This document shows, piece after piece, positions 12,161-23,579 of a stretch of DNA of 64,000 bases. The stretch covers positions 785,466 through 849,465 of the forward strand of contig JAJEKB010020600.1 in the NCBI GenBank assembly GCA_022393335.1. Direction: 5' to 3'. The notes under the pieces are model-generated. The model did not search any database, had not been told where the DNA came from, and saw only the letters and a list, made by a program, of their open reading frames with translations. The position numbers and the translations under genes were made by a program. The stretch is from Macrotrachela quadricornifera. Taxonomy: Eukaryota > Rotifera > Eurotatoria > Philodinida > Philodinidae. Each line of letters opens with the position of its first letter. The stretch's first letter is position 1.

Positions 12161-14858
12161 TTATCCATTGAATTCAATATCGAATTTTTGTACTCGATGA
12201 TTTCCTAAATCAACGATATAGAGATTACCATGTTGATCAAATGATAAATCGAAGGGCATATTCAGTTGGTTTGATCCTTGTCCTAGACCGTTTCCACCAA
12301 CTACAATACTACCCTGTGTGGCTCCTTTTGGCCAACGCATAATTCGATTATTTCCAAGATCAGCCACATAGACAGTGCCTAATTCATCGACAACAACTCC
12401 TTCATTATATACCAAACGTGTGAAATCAGTTCCTTTTCCATTACCACCAGCTACAATAATGCGTCCTTTCACACCTTCTACCCATTTTGTCACACGTGAT
12501 TGTCCATGCTCAGAGACATACACTGAATGATCTTGATCAACGAATATATATTGTGGCTGAAAGAGTTGATCGAGATCATGTCCACCTCCACGACCACCTG
12601 CAACCACTGTTCCTTCTGATTCTCCTCTTCGATATCGTTTCACTTCATGATTTTCAGTGTCAACGACATAGAGAGATCCATTGTCGTCCATTGCCATACC
12701 TCTACAAACAATGTTAGAGATGATAGTTTCTCCGCTCGTTCCATTTCGACGAGGCCATCGAACTACTCTTTTATTAGCATTGTCACAGATAATGAGACTA
12801 TCGATTTCATTGTCAACAATCACATCGAATGGTTCATACAACTGATTTGCACTACTTCCCGGTCCATTGCCACCAGCAACTACTCGACCACTTGTCGCAC
12901 CTGATTTCCATTCCACAATACGATGATTACCTCTATCAGCCACATAGATCGTTTGCTCTTCATCAACATACAAACCCGATGGCATTGAGAGTTGATTGAT
13001 TTCATTGCCTTTACCATTTCCTCCAACTACGGTGAGACCATTCGATTTCCATCGAGCATTTGGATGAATTTCAATTGAACTTTCACGTAATGCATAACCT
13101 AAAATCGAATGAAATGAAAAAGAATCAAACAAATAATAAATTCCTATGACTTGCAAAATGACATGTGAATTCATCATTGAAATCGATTATTAATTAATAT
13201 GATCATTCTTTTTCACTAATTTCAAATTTCAAAAAAAACGAGAAAAATCTTGAAAATCCGGAGTCGTTGTCTTCCATCGTTGAAAATATCAATGATTTGT
13301 AAAAAGTGGTGCGTAATATAAGGGACTTAGGGCTGAAGAAAAAGAACTTAGTTCTATTAGAGTGAGCATTAGCATTAGACCAAGATTATTTTTCTTTGAT
13401 TTATTTTGCATTTGATCACAGATTAATTTTTTCACATTGAGATTCTCTCTCGTGTATGTTTGTAAATATAATGCCATTGCTTTATAGTTAAAAGTCATTC
13501 AAATCCAGTCAAGAAAAGTACATTATCCTGCTTTGATAATAATATAAAACAAGTGTGATTTCGATGGAACAGGATTAATGAACATTAGATTCGGTTTATC
13601 AGAAAATGTCAAATTGTAGCTTCGTCCCTACTATAGAGGGAAAATCCAAAATATCGTCTGTTTCCTTGAAACAATGATTTTTCAAATTCAAGATGTACGG
13701 CACGAAACCGTGAATTTCCAGCTCCCTTTTCCTGCTTTCGAATGAGATATTCGTATGTGATTCTTATTTCATATACAATTTCCGCCTAGATTTTCTGTGT
13801 TATATCATGCTCATAAGATTCGAGTTTTATATTTGCCATTTCTACTACGATTTCACACTAAGATTTCCGTGTTCTATTTATATTCCACTTCTTTCTCGTC
13901 GGTCTACAAAACTTAGATACGACGAGATACACTTTAAAACTTACTCTTTTTTTTGTTGCACGGCATTGATAAAGTTTAACCGACTAATTAGGGATTCTCT
14001 GCCAAAACACAACTATCAATAGATAGTAAAAATTTATTTTAAACGCTCTTTCATAAAATACTCATGAAAATTTATTACACATCGGATTTTTCGATCATAT
14101 TCAATACAGTTACTCACTTTAATCGATTTTCGTTTTCGTCTGTAAAACTTCAACAGCTAATTACTAATCTACCTCAATTTTTGATATTCTTATTCTAGCG
14201 CATGCTATGTGTAAAAGCAGGATATATGTTCTACCATTACTATGAAGACCTTCTCAATCTTCACAGTACCTTGTATGTAATTTACTAACTGTAGAGAGAT
14301 CATAAAAGGTTCGACTACATGGATCAGGAAATAAGTCATTTTCGTAGAGTTCTAGTGAGATCAAAAGATCGGTAGTATCGATCTGAGTACTCCTTTTTTT
14401 TCTTGTACTATCTTTTATCTCGACACAATGATTTCATAATATGAATTATACTTGATGAAATTAGATGTCATCAAACTTAAACAATCATATCAATCATGGG
14501 AAGGTATCGAAAAATAGGGCCTACTCATTGTGAGGAAATTTTTAGAGCTGTTTTAGCTAGCATTTTTCATAGGTAAAAGTAAATAACGGAATATTGTGAA
14601 TTTGCCTTTAACTTAATTACATACTGCATTTGGAAGCGAATAAATCTAAAATCAAAATGTCTCTGTTACTTATACAGAAGGTAAGATGATCCATTCCATT
14701 GTGAAGTCTCTCTTAATAATCAGACATGAAGAGCACATTATATATCATACCTGTAACACTAAAATGCAAGATCATTCAACAGTTATTGAATCAAAGAAAA
14801 TAATATAGATTACATACCAGAAAAGACCAAAAATGAAACACTGAAATATAATTTCCAT
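12161..14858 (-). CDS. Secreted NHL-repeat beta-propeller protein
   Basis: Main exon 13098-12161 encodes five to six NHL blades (e.g. YVADRGNHRIVEW, YVVDTENHEVKRY, YVADLGNNRIMRWPKGATQG, YIVDLGNHRVQKF) separated by VVAGGNGxG linkers and 'IFVDQDHSVYVS'. This is a style seen in large bdelloid rotifer families. The NHL frame is open up to an ATG at 13177, but that leader reads like intron, and an acceptor TTTTAG sits at 13099. A better 5' end is exon 1 at 14858-14818 (MEIIFQCFIFGLF...), an 8-nt micro-exon at 14758-14751, then 13098. The phases fit exactly and give the signal peptide MEIIFQCFIFGLFCVTGYA and a 328-aa product. A TATA box lies 48 bases before this ATG. The protein is probably secreted; ligand unknown. 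The propeller call is strong, the micro-exon moderate. Confidence 0.75.
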
Positions 14859-14905
14859 CACTGTTTGCTGTAAACTAGGATGGAGAATCAACAGGATGCA
14901 ATCTT

Positions 14906-14913
14906 CTTATATA
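14906..14913 (-). promoter_or_regulatory. TATA box of the NHL gene
   Basis: Minus-strand TATATAAG, 48 bases upstream of the proposed ATG at 14858. That spacing implies a transcription start near 14880 and a short leader. It independently supports the signal-peptide exon. Confidence 0.5.
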
Positions 14914-14919
14914 TGCGAT

Positions 14920-16136
14920 GCTCAGGTGGCGGTATTAAAACGTATTCTTTATTCGAAAATTTGAAATAACATTACCTGATACTTTAATCAATAGTAACGA
15001 GACACCATTTATATTTTATTCCAGTTTAGTTCGTTCTCTCCCGAGATAATAAATGAAATATGATAGTAGACAATGCTTCAGCAAAGTACCAAGAATGTTC
15101 GTGTGGAAACATGTCATGAATCTATTTCAATTCTAATAGAATATACGAATGCCAACGCACATTCTTCTCTCGAAATTAAAGCTTATTGCATCAGTAAGAA
15201 GAGCATGCACGAACATCCATATCTTTTGCCAAACAATAGCCCTACTTGAATGTCAATAAGAGTGAGAATGAAATATGCACATCAGGATCGGTTTCGTTCT
15301 TGCTTGAGGAACTCATCAGCTGGCTTTATATACTCTAAAAAGACATAGTCTTGGGGACCGAAGATAGATTTCTGAGGTCTCAAAAACCTTAAAGCAGACA
15401 ATTTTATGAGCAATAAAAGTCTCACTCTAGAAACGGATTAACATTTTCCAAGCAGACTGAAAGTTTAAAATTACCACATAGCAAGAGAATGTCTAGTCTA
15501 TATAGATCTAAATGGGGAAAAAAGAATTCATTTTATCGATAATCATTTATTATAAATTTGTAACTGAGTGTGACATTTGGCTATCGTATCTTCGATTTTG
15601 TCATATCAGCTATTATTAATGGAGAAGAACAATATAAAACAAAATGTTTATTAGAATTTAACAATACGATAGTTTGCACATACAAGAAATTATCTTTTAG
15701 TATTGTTAGAGAAAGTGAAAAATAGCCAAAAGTTTTATTGCTACATCTTAGTGCATTCTGCTCATTTTGGCTATTTTTTTTTAGTGCTAGAATATTTTTT
15801 TAACCAATATTTGAGGATCAACTAGTTTATTGGCATTTCTTCTAGGAGCAGTTGAATGATTACTTGACAATTGATCACGTATTGAAATATTAACTTTTCA
15901 GCTTCATCTAGATCTAATACCTGAAAAAGTGCATTTTATGATATCTTGCATTCTGACATGCTCTTTCAAATAAAAAACAAAATAAATATATAGAAAGATA
16001 AGCGTATAGCAATACCTTTCGTGCTGGAGATAGTGTCGCTTGCCTTTTGCTACGCTTGTGAGACTGATAAATATATATGAAGTTATTTTGAATAATATCT
16101 TTCTTTTTTGATTTTAAGGTTCTTGTGAAATATAAT
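14920..16136. other. Divergent intergenic region between NHL and kelch A
   Basis: No coding block is seen. The region separates the minus-strand NHL gene from plus-strand kelch A and so must hold both promoters. An acceptor-like TTTTAAG just before the kelch A start (16118) hints at a 5' UTR intron. Confidence 0.4.
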
Positions 16137-19011
16137 ATGATTAAGAATCAGGCTTATAGTGATCAAATCACTAGAAATAATGGACTACGCAAGTGTTGGC
16201 GTCATCGTCGAGTTAAGATCATATGCATCTCTATTATTGCTTTAGCAATTTTCGCAGTTAGCCTCTTTTTGATCTTAAAATATGTCATCCTTGTTAGAAG
16301 AAAGTCAGAAATTACTACCATTCTCACAACACCATCATCATTACTATCAACAACAGTGCCACCGACAACACAATCAACGATAACAACAACATCATCATCA
16401 ATAACAGCTACCACCACCACTCAAGAGTCAAGTAAGCTTTAAACTAACAATGTTTAATTTCCTAAAATAATGCTTTTAAATGTGACATATGTGGATACCT
16501 TGTAACCGACTGTATTCCGTATTCAACTAAAAGTTACATCAAAAGGATCAGTAGTCTTGTGATGAGTAATTTAATCTTTATTTTAAGAAAGAAAATCAAA
16601 TAAATGCTATATTCACGTTCGCTGCTTTCTCTCTGCATTTACTCATAAAAAAAAATTGATATTAATAGAACATTTCTAAAGGGAATGTGATTTCACTTAT
16701 TCAAAACGTATGAGTATATTTGAGCTTTTTCTTATCAAGAGTTGTCTGAACGTGTTTGTTAATGATGGTGCATTTAAAAGTAGTAAAGTATAGAAGTCAT
16801 AATATATTTAGTACTCAAGAATTCTTCAAATTCTTAATTGAAAGAAAAACAACATGACGTAATTTTTCAAGTTCGATTAGATCTGTTAAGACAATCACTG
16901 TTAATTCCAATTAGTGTAAATGAAACGAATGAGTTTATTTTCGATAGTTATACGCTCAACAACGAATGTTTTAGACTTTTATTAAAAGAATAGTAAAAAC
17001 AGAAAGTAGAATTATATAAAATCAACATCGTTAGTAGATGATAGGGAAGGATATTTCGAGATGTGTCTTTATGAAAATAAAGCTCGAATATGCTTTTACT
17101 ATTGATGAAAGAATCAGCTCATTTGCTTGTGTTATAATGGCAATATTCAATTTTTTTGTTGATGCCTGACATTTGGACCATCCTGCACTTTTTTTGTAAT
17201 AATGAAGAAAACATCATTAGGACTTTTCTTACAAATTAAAAATATACGAATTGTATGAATGTGAGATACAGAGATGAAACAAGACTGAATTTAATTAAAA
17301 CAGAACTACTACTTTCCATACTATCCATTTGTTTTTATGAATTGTTGTGTTCAAGACGAGAAAAGTGAGTTCTACAAATGAGCTCTGACGTTCGAACTCG
17401 TTTTTTCTTCTTTCATATGTAACAAAATATTTTAAGTTCCATATGAACACATATTGACATAATTTTTTCATTATCAAAATTGATACTAACAAAGATTGGT
17501 TACACATATTTTTATCGGATGGCGCTCGAGTAGTAATAACTAGCTGCTGTGGAAAAACTTGAACTAACGTTTTATGTATCAAGTGTAGATAGAAAAGATG
17601 ATGTATGGATAAGTATGTGAACGAACGATTCGTGATTATTTGCGAAAACTATCAGTGAGTAGATAGTCAAAATTGCCCTTTATTATTAGAGGAGGAATTC
17701 GCAGAAGCTTAGTAGTTAGATCACCGATTAATTTACAGAAGAATCATACTTATGAACAATAGTAATGGCAAAAACTACTTCTAAGACTACTATAATTATT
17801 CAGAGTTTGCAGAAGTAACTACGATCTAGAAATTGACAATTGAAGAAAATTCCTAGAATTTCTTCAATTGTCAATTTCTGAATCGTGTTTATATCTCATT
17901 ATGAATGAGTTCTGACAACAAATTGAAGACCTTTTGCGATTCTCAGAAATTCAAAAACAAATTATATCAAAGATAAGAAATAATTTTTGGAGTCTTCTCA
18001 GAATGAATAAAATTCAAATATTTTCGTCTAGAATGGTCTCTTACTGGTAGTATGAATAATGCACGAGAGCAACACACAGCATGTGTACTAGCGAATGGAA
18101 AAATATTAGTTGCTGGTGGAATTAGCTTTGGTAATTTCAATAGTGTTGAATTATATGATTCATCAACCGAAATTTGGACAACCACAGGTAGCATGAATAA
18201 TGCACGATATATGCATACAGCATCCTTATTAGCAAATGAAAAAGTGTTAGTTACTGGTGGAAAATATGGTGATGCTTTAAAAAGTTCCGAATTATATGAT
18301 CCATCGACAGGAATTTGGACAACTACGAGTAGCATGAATAATGCACGATATGAACACACAGCAACTGTATTAATAAATGGACAGGTGTTAGTTACAGGTG
18401 GCATTAATAGTGTTCATTTAAACAGTACTGAGTTGTATGATCCATCAGCAGGTGTTTGGACAAGTATGAGTAGCATGGATAATGCACGATATGGGCATAC
18501 AGCATCGTTACTAACAAATGGAAAAGTATTAGTTGCTGGTGGATATCATGGACATGTTTCTATAAACAGTGCCGAATTGTATGATTCATCAACAGGAATG
18601 TGGACAACGACTGGTAATATGAATAATGCACGGTATCAGCACACCGCAACCATATTAATGAATGGAAAAGTATTAGTTACTGGTGGAATTCATAGTGGGC
18701 CTCTAAATAGTGTCGAATTATATGATTCATCAACAGGAGTTTGGACAACTGCGGGTAGCATGAATCATGCACGATATGGACATACAGCAACCTTATTAAC
18801 AAATGGAAATGTATTAATTACTGGTAGTCTTAGTGGTAGTTATTTAAAAAGTGTTGAATTGTATGATCTATCGAAAGGAGCTTGGATAAATGTCGATAGC
18901 ATGCATAATGCACGATATGAACACACAGCATCTATATTAATCAACGGAAAAGTGTTAGTAACTGGTGGTGGTAGTGATAGTGGATTTTTTAAGACTGCAG
19001 AATTATATTAA
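16137..19011 (+). CDS. Kelch A: type II membrane protein with seven-blade kelch propeller
   Basis: Exon 1 is 16137-16431 and exon 2 is 18032-19011. The donor GTAAGC and acceptor TCTAG give a phase-1 junction and a 424-aa product. The ATG at 16137 leaves 25 residues before the basic HRR motif, exactly as in kelch B. Order: basic cytoplasmic tail; one helix (about residues 27-50, IICISIIALAIFAVSLFLIL); Ser/Thr-rich stalk (about 54-98); then seven kelch units of about 45-48 aa, each with an NARYxHTA...NGKVLVTGG...ELYDPSTGxW core. Exon 2 begins at the closing-strand Trp and ends at AELY, so the ring is complete. No F-box or BTB is present. The blades look bacterial in style, which suggests horizontal origin (inference). 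Ligand and function are unknown. Confidence 0.8.
17828..17879. repeat. Perfect hairpin in kelch A intron
   Basis: The 21-base arm AGAAATTGACAATTGAAGAAA at 17828-17848 is followed after a 10-base loop by its exact complement at 17859-17879. It lies 150 bases before the acceptor of exon 2. It could be a small foldback insertion or an RNA structure in the pre-mRNA. Confidence 0.8.
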
Positions 19012-19196
19012 AAATTTTAAACAGATGAACATAATAAACAACTTTTTAAATTTGATAGGATTAATTTCGTTCTCAATTGTTATATTTAATAATAATAATA
19101 TGTTGCTATACAGATAGTTTTTCTTTGATATACCTCGAGAAAAATCATTTATAGCAGCAAATTGTTTACATTCTTGACTTTTTCGATAGTTAATAT

Positions 19197-19987
19197 AATG
19201 AGCCATGTTCACAATTCGCTTATAAGGTACCCAACAGCAAAAATTGTACGTTAAGAGAGACAATATGTTGCTAAGTGCGGCTTCTGTCTTTCTCTGTCTC
19301 TTCTTGGGAAGCTGATCATCAATGATAAGCAACATCACCTTATCCATTTATCTTCAATATTTTTTGATGTTTTTGTTTTCTTTTCCATAGATATATATAT
19401 ATATATATAATCTATTTTTGTTGCAGAAAGAAAAAATGTATGCTTGTATTGATATCGAAATAAGATTTATCAAAATCGAACATAACATATATAAATATAT
19501 ATACAGTGAAACCTTTTTATTACTGAGCACACCTCTATAGTGAAAACTTCCTGATAATGAACGCTTTGTAAAAATCCGAAAAATCGATTTTTACTGGAAA
19601 TATACCTCTCAATAGAAAGCAACTCATTAGAGTCAACGTCTTTTTCCGGTCCCGAAGATGTTCACTATAAAGAGGTTTTACTGTATATATATTTATATAT
19701 GTTATGTTCGATTTTGATAAATCTTATTTCGATATCAATACAAGCATACATTTTTTCTTTCTGCAACAAAAATAGATTATATATATATATATCTATGGAA
19801 AAGAAAACAAAAACATCAAAAAATATTGAAGATAAAAGAGATAAGGTGATGTTGCTTATCACTGATGATCAGCTTCCCAAGAAGAGACAGAGAAAGAGAG
19901 AAGCCGCACTTAGCAACATATTGTCTCTCTTAACGTACAATTTTTGCTGTTGGGTACCTTATAAGCGAATTGTGAACATGGCTCATT
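19197..19987. repeat. Long palindrome with near-identical arms
   Basis: The left arm (19197-19503) and right arm (19684-19987) are inverted copies of about 305 bases with few differences. They include an (AT)n tract and a Lys/Arg-rich open frame. Both arms encode DKVMLLI(I/T)DDQLPKKR..., LLTYNFCCWVPYKRIVNMAH, with only two substitutions visible between the copies. The product is not a family I recognise. The centre is occupied by a 180-bp MITE listed separately. The palindrome starts 190 bp after kelch A. Similarity stops abruptly at GGCTCATT on both sides. Confidence 0.8.
19504..19683. mobile_element. pogo/Tigger-like MITE
   Basis: A 180-bp unit bounded by TA and inverted ends: CAGTGAAACC at the left and GGTTTTACTG at the right. 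TA target duplication and a CAGTRAAACCTCT end are the signature of pogo/Tigger-type members of the Tc1-mariner superfamily. It is non-coding. It sits exactly at the palindrome centre, so it either inserted into a pre-existing palindrome spacer or took part in making it. Confidence 0.6.
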
Positions 19988-20356
19988 GTTGTAGGAAACT
20001 ATACTGATTATGACCAGTTCGCTCTTAATAAACATTCTTATGAAATGTATATATTGGTTAAGATTTAGTTTGCATTTAAATATAAAGAGACAATTTCTTT
20101 TTATAGTGAATACAATCTTCAGATAAGCATATACATCATATACTATGGTGAGAATAACAAAACACTGGCGATGCAAACATTAACGAATGAATTAAATAAT
20201 TTTACCAGTACAGCGCGTTGAGCTCGATGCTGAAAGTATATTTAGACATCTTATTTTAGTTAAATCTTAAATGTATATTATTCCTTTCGAGTCCAATAGT
20301 GACTGCGGATACTCGAAGCCATTTTGATACAATGAAAATGAAATTTTGAAGAATTT

Positions 20357-20686
20357 GTGTCATTTTTTGTAGTTTTTTTCTTCTTATATTTATTTTATTT
20401 TTATTTTTTTATGATGGGAATTTTCGATCTTACATAATCATTTTCATATATTATTATACACAAGTAGTACATAACATCTTGAATAATTTATTATAGGTAT
20501 ATTGGTGTTGGATTTGAATCAACATCATTCAAATAATGAAAAAGATCTGATATTGATATTAAAGTGAATGTTGCTAATATTTATACTTGTATCATGTTTA
20601 TGCTGTCTAGTCTATATTATTGTGTTTCCTGTGTAAGATCGAAAATTCCCATCATAAAAAAATTAAAAAACTGCAAAAAATTACAC
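20357..20686. mobile_element. Inverted-repeat element (MITE-like)
   Basis: The left arm 20357-20434 and right arm 20631-20686 are complementary through ATGATGGGAATTTTCGATCT and flanking poly-T/GTGTNATTTTTTG sequence. The interior is about 200 bp and non-coding. No transposase. Boundaries were taken where the complementarity fades. Confidence 0.6.
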
Positions 20687-23579
20687 AACTTGTTTAAAAT
20701 TAATTATAAAATCTTAAGTGTTTATTTTCTTTTTTTTAAGAAAAATGAAGAGTAAATTCCGAAGATTTTATTCTGAGCTCAGCAGACATACGATTGTCCA
20801 CTCTATCAAATAAGTTTTTTGATTAGAAAAAAAATTAAAAGGTAAACAAGTAATCAATCAATTACTTCGTATAAGTTTGTATCATAAAGTTCTATTCTAA
20901 AATTAAGAGTATACGGTAGCAATAATAAGAGAATTTTACACTATATGTTTTTGATATCTTTGCAACACTCATAATACTGGTTTTTTTTTCGAATGAAAAG
21001 CTATAGAATTCATATTTGTTAGTAACACCGTTGGAAAGAAGAGTTGAACACGCATCGAACTATATATTGATGAATTTTGTAATTTTTTTTATGTAAGGTT
21101 TTCAGTTATATACATAAAGAACAAATCAGTCAGGTGCGATGTTTAAAATGAATTTTGAATATTGAAAGACTCAATTGTTTAAATTTAAGAGAGCTTCCGT
21201 GACAGGACCGAAAATTTGAGACACTGTTCAAAATTTTAATTTATGATTTGATGTTCTCATCTTGTTCAGTATCATCTAAAACTCAGAAATCCAAATTTTT
21301 GGCACATTTAATTGTTCTAGTAAAAAGTTAGCTTGATTTTATTATCGAGTACTCATGACAATATTTAAAAAAAACATGATCAAAAATCATCTCCTTAAAA
21401 TTGAGTCTTTTAAGATAACAAAAAATTAAGTAAATATATATTGTAATATATCAGGAGATAGAGAATTAAATACTGAACAAAATGAGCTATTTACATATTA
21501 TATTTTCGAGTGTCATTCTAGAGTTATTAGACAAATACTGTCAATGGCTGGTCATTTTCAAGTGAAAAATGTGGCAGTTTTTTACTGTATATTTGTTAGT
21601 ACTAAGTCGTTTCATGAGATTCCAAACTGATTTTTAAATATGTTGTGCAACTTTTTTTCCTCTACAAAATGGCTAAAAAAAATTTTTTAAAAAAGATACC
21701 CTTGAGGCGAAAAGCGACTCACATAATTCTCATATTTGATATTTTTTTGTTAAAAAGCAGACATTTTTAGATATTTTCATTATCATAATACAATTATATA
21801 TAAAAATGAATATGCTATTTGAAATAAACGTTAGAAACTGTACTAAATCGCATGTATTTTGATAGAATAGAGCGAAAAACGTTGTATCTGTTCATAAAAA
21901 AAGAAAATAAAGTACCTCCTCCACTACTTTTGGATTGCCCTAAGTATTACTTTCACCTTTCAAATCGCAATTCAAGTTATTTTATCGATATCCAATTTCA
22001 AACTGTCTGATAAGAGCTAACCGTTTAGCTAATTCATAATCATAGTTACGCCGAGTTGAACCTACCCTCACAAATGATGCAAATATACATTTTTATTCTT
22101 CCAACTCATATTCATGTAGCTGTCAAAAGTTCCTATAAATTAAGCTAATTGTCGTTGCAAACTTTAGCATCTTTTATAACGTATGCATAACGATAAGAAA
22201 TTTTTCTTAAGATTTATTACTAAGTATTGAAGTCTTAAACTTGAATATATGTTATTTTGACTATTTTGTGGTTTTCATAATTGGACATATTTTTTATTTT
22301 TTGATAATCTTACTGTACGTTTTTGAACTTGTTCTTCTTCATAATGATACACAATAGATTTCTCAAGTGAATGCACATCATGAATCCATATCCAAAGATC
22401 AATCTTTGCAGTGACTAATTATTTAAAGAGTGAGTGCGTTCGAGAACACAATAAAAATGAAACCAATATAATTTCGTTTATTCTAAAAAAGCACCCATTT
22501 TTATATTAATTAACTTCATTTTTGACCGCTTTTGAGACATAGACGGTTTATTACTTCATTCTATTCTCTTGTTTCTCCTCTCTTTAGTTTTTTGAAAACT
22601 TGACGTGTATTTGTATTCTGATATAATTGGCATACGAGTTGTATCTTCATTTCATTCAATAATTGCACGCACAGATTGCACTGCAGCTCAATATTTTTAA
22701 ATAGTGATCGACAAGCAAACATTTCGTTAACATATAATTAAAATTACCTAAATCTAATTTTCAGTCTACCTATATATTATATAGAATATCATTCTAATTT
22801 CCATGTTTAGTGAGATATTATGTAAAATAGCAATAAGTGAATTATGAATATTTCAGTTTTCAGCTCTACAAAAGATTATACTTTGATTATGACCTCGGAA
22901 AATAAATGAGGAATAGATAATGCTCATCACATAGTCAACAAGTTTAATCCGTCACTTATATAAGTTTTCATAATATTTTCGTAACTTCTTTCCACTATTT
23001 GCTTATTCACATGATTACTGAACATACATTGAAATGATTAGATTCTTATAAAGTTAAAAAAAAATCGCCCACTACTCAAAAACTTCTCGGTTCGCCTCTG
23101 ATAATCATGGAAACGAGTATGTTACACTACTTTATAACTCATCTGTCATATGATTTGAAGACCATGACCACGAAAAAATATTGAGGAAATATCCAAAAAA
23201 AGTGGAGCACATTGTTTTCAGTTTTGAAAAAACAAGAGTTTATCGTTGTATTCAAGAGCAGTATCATAAAGTGATCACAGTTTTTCAAGCATTCTATGCA
23301 TTCCTCAACTTGGTTCTAAAAAGACACCAATCGATCTTATCTTTGAGAGTCATTGGAAGTTTCTGCAATAGTTAAATGAACTATCAAAAGTACAGAGATA
23401 TAAACAATCTGTTATTTTAAATTTATTTTATAGAGATATCCTGACCAAAAGATGTTTGTGTAGGAACGGTTTATTATTAATAAAAAAAAGTTAGTCATAC
23501 TTTTAGAATAATATTTGGATATGAGTTTTATTATATCGAAGATGCAAAAACATTCATAGTATTAATTTGTTTGGATTGA
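20687..23579. other. Long intergenic region, no gene seen
   Basis: AT-rich sequence with only chance frames. It contains the second copy of the 36-base dispersed repeat at 21911-21946. A 64-codon frame at 23181 starts on a non-ATG codon in the working reading and has no recognisable motif. Confidence 0.45.
21911..21946 (+). repeat. Short dispersed repeat, copy 2
   Basis: Matches 5768-5803 with a few substitutions (AGTACCTCCTCCACTACTTT, then TGGATTGCCCTAAGTA). Both copies follow an A-rich run. Confidence 0.5.

Noticed and set aside
13099..13177. ATG at 13177 as the NHL start with a signal peptide
   Set aside because: The leader crosses a good acceptor TTTTAG, is weak as a signal sequence, and the upstream exon plus micro-exon gives a better signal peptide and a TATA box; kept as an alternative.
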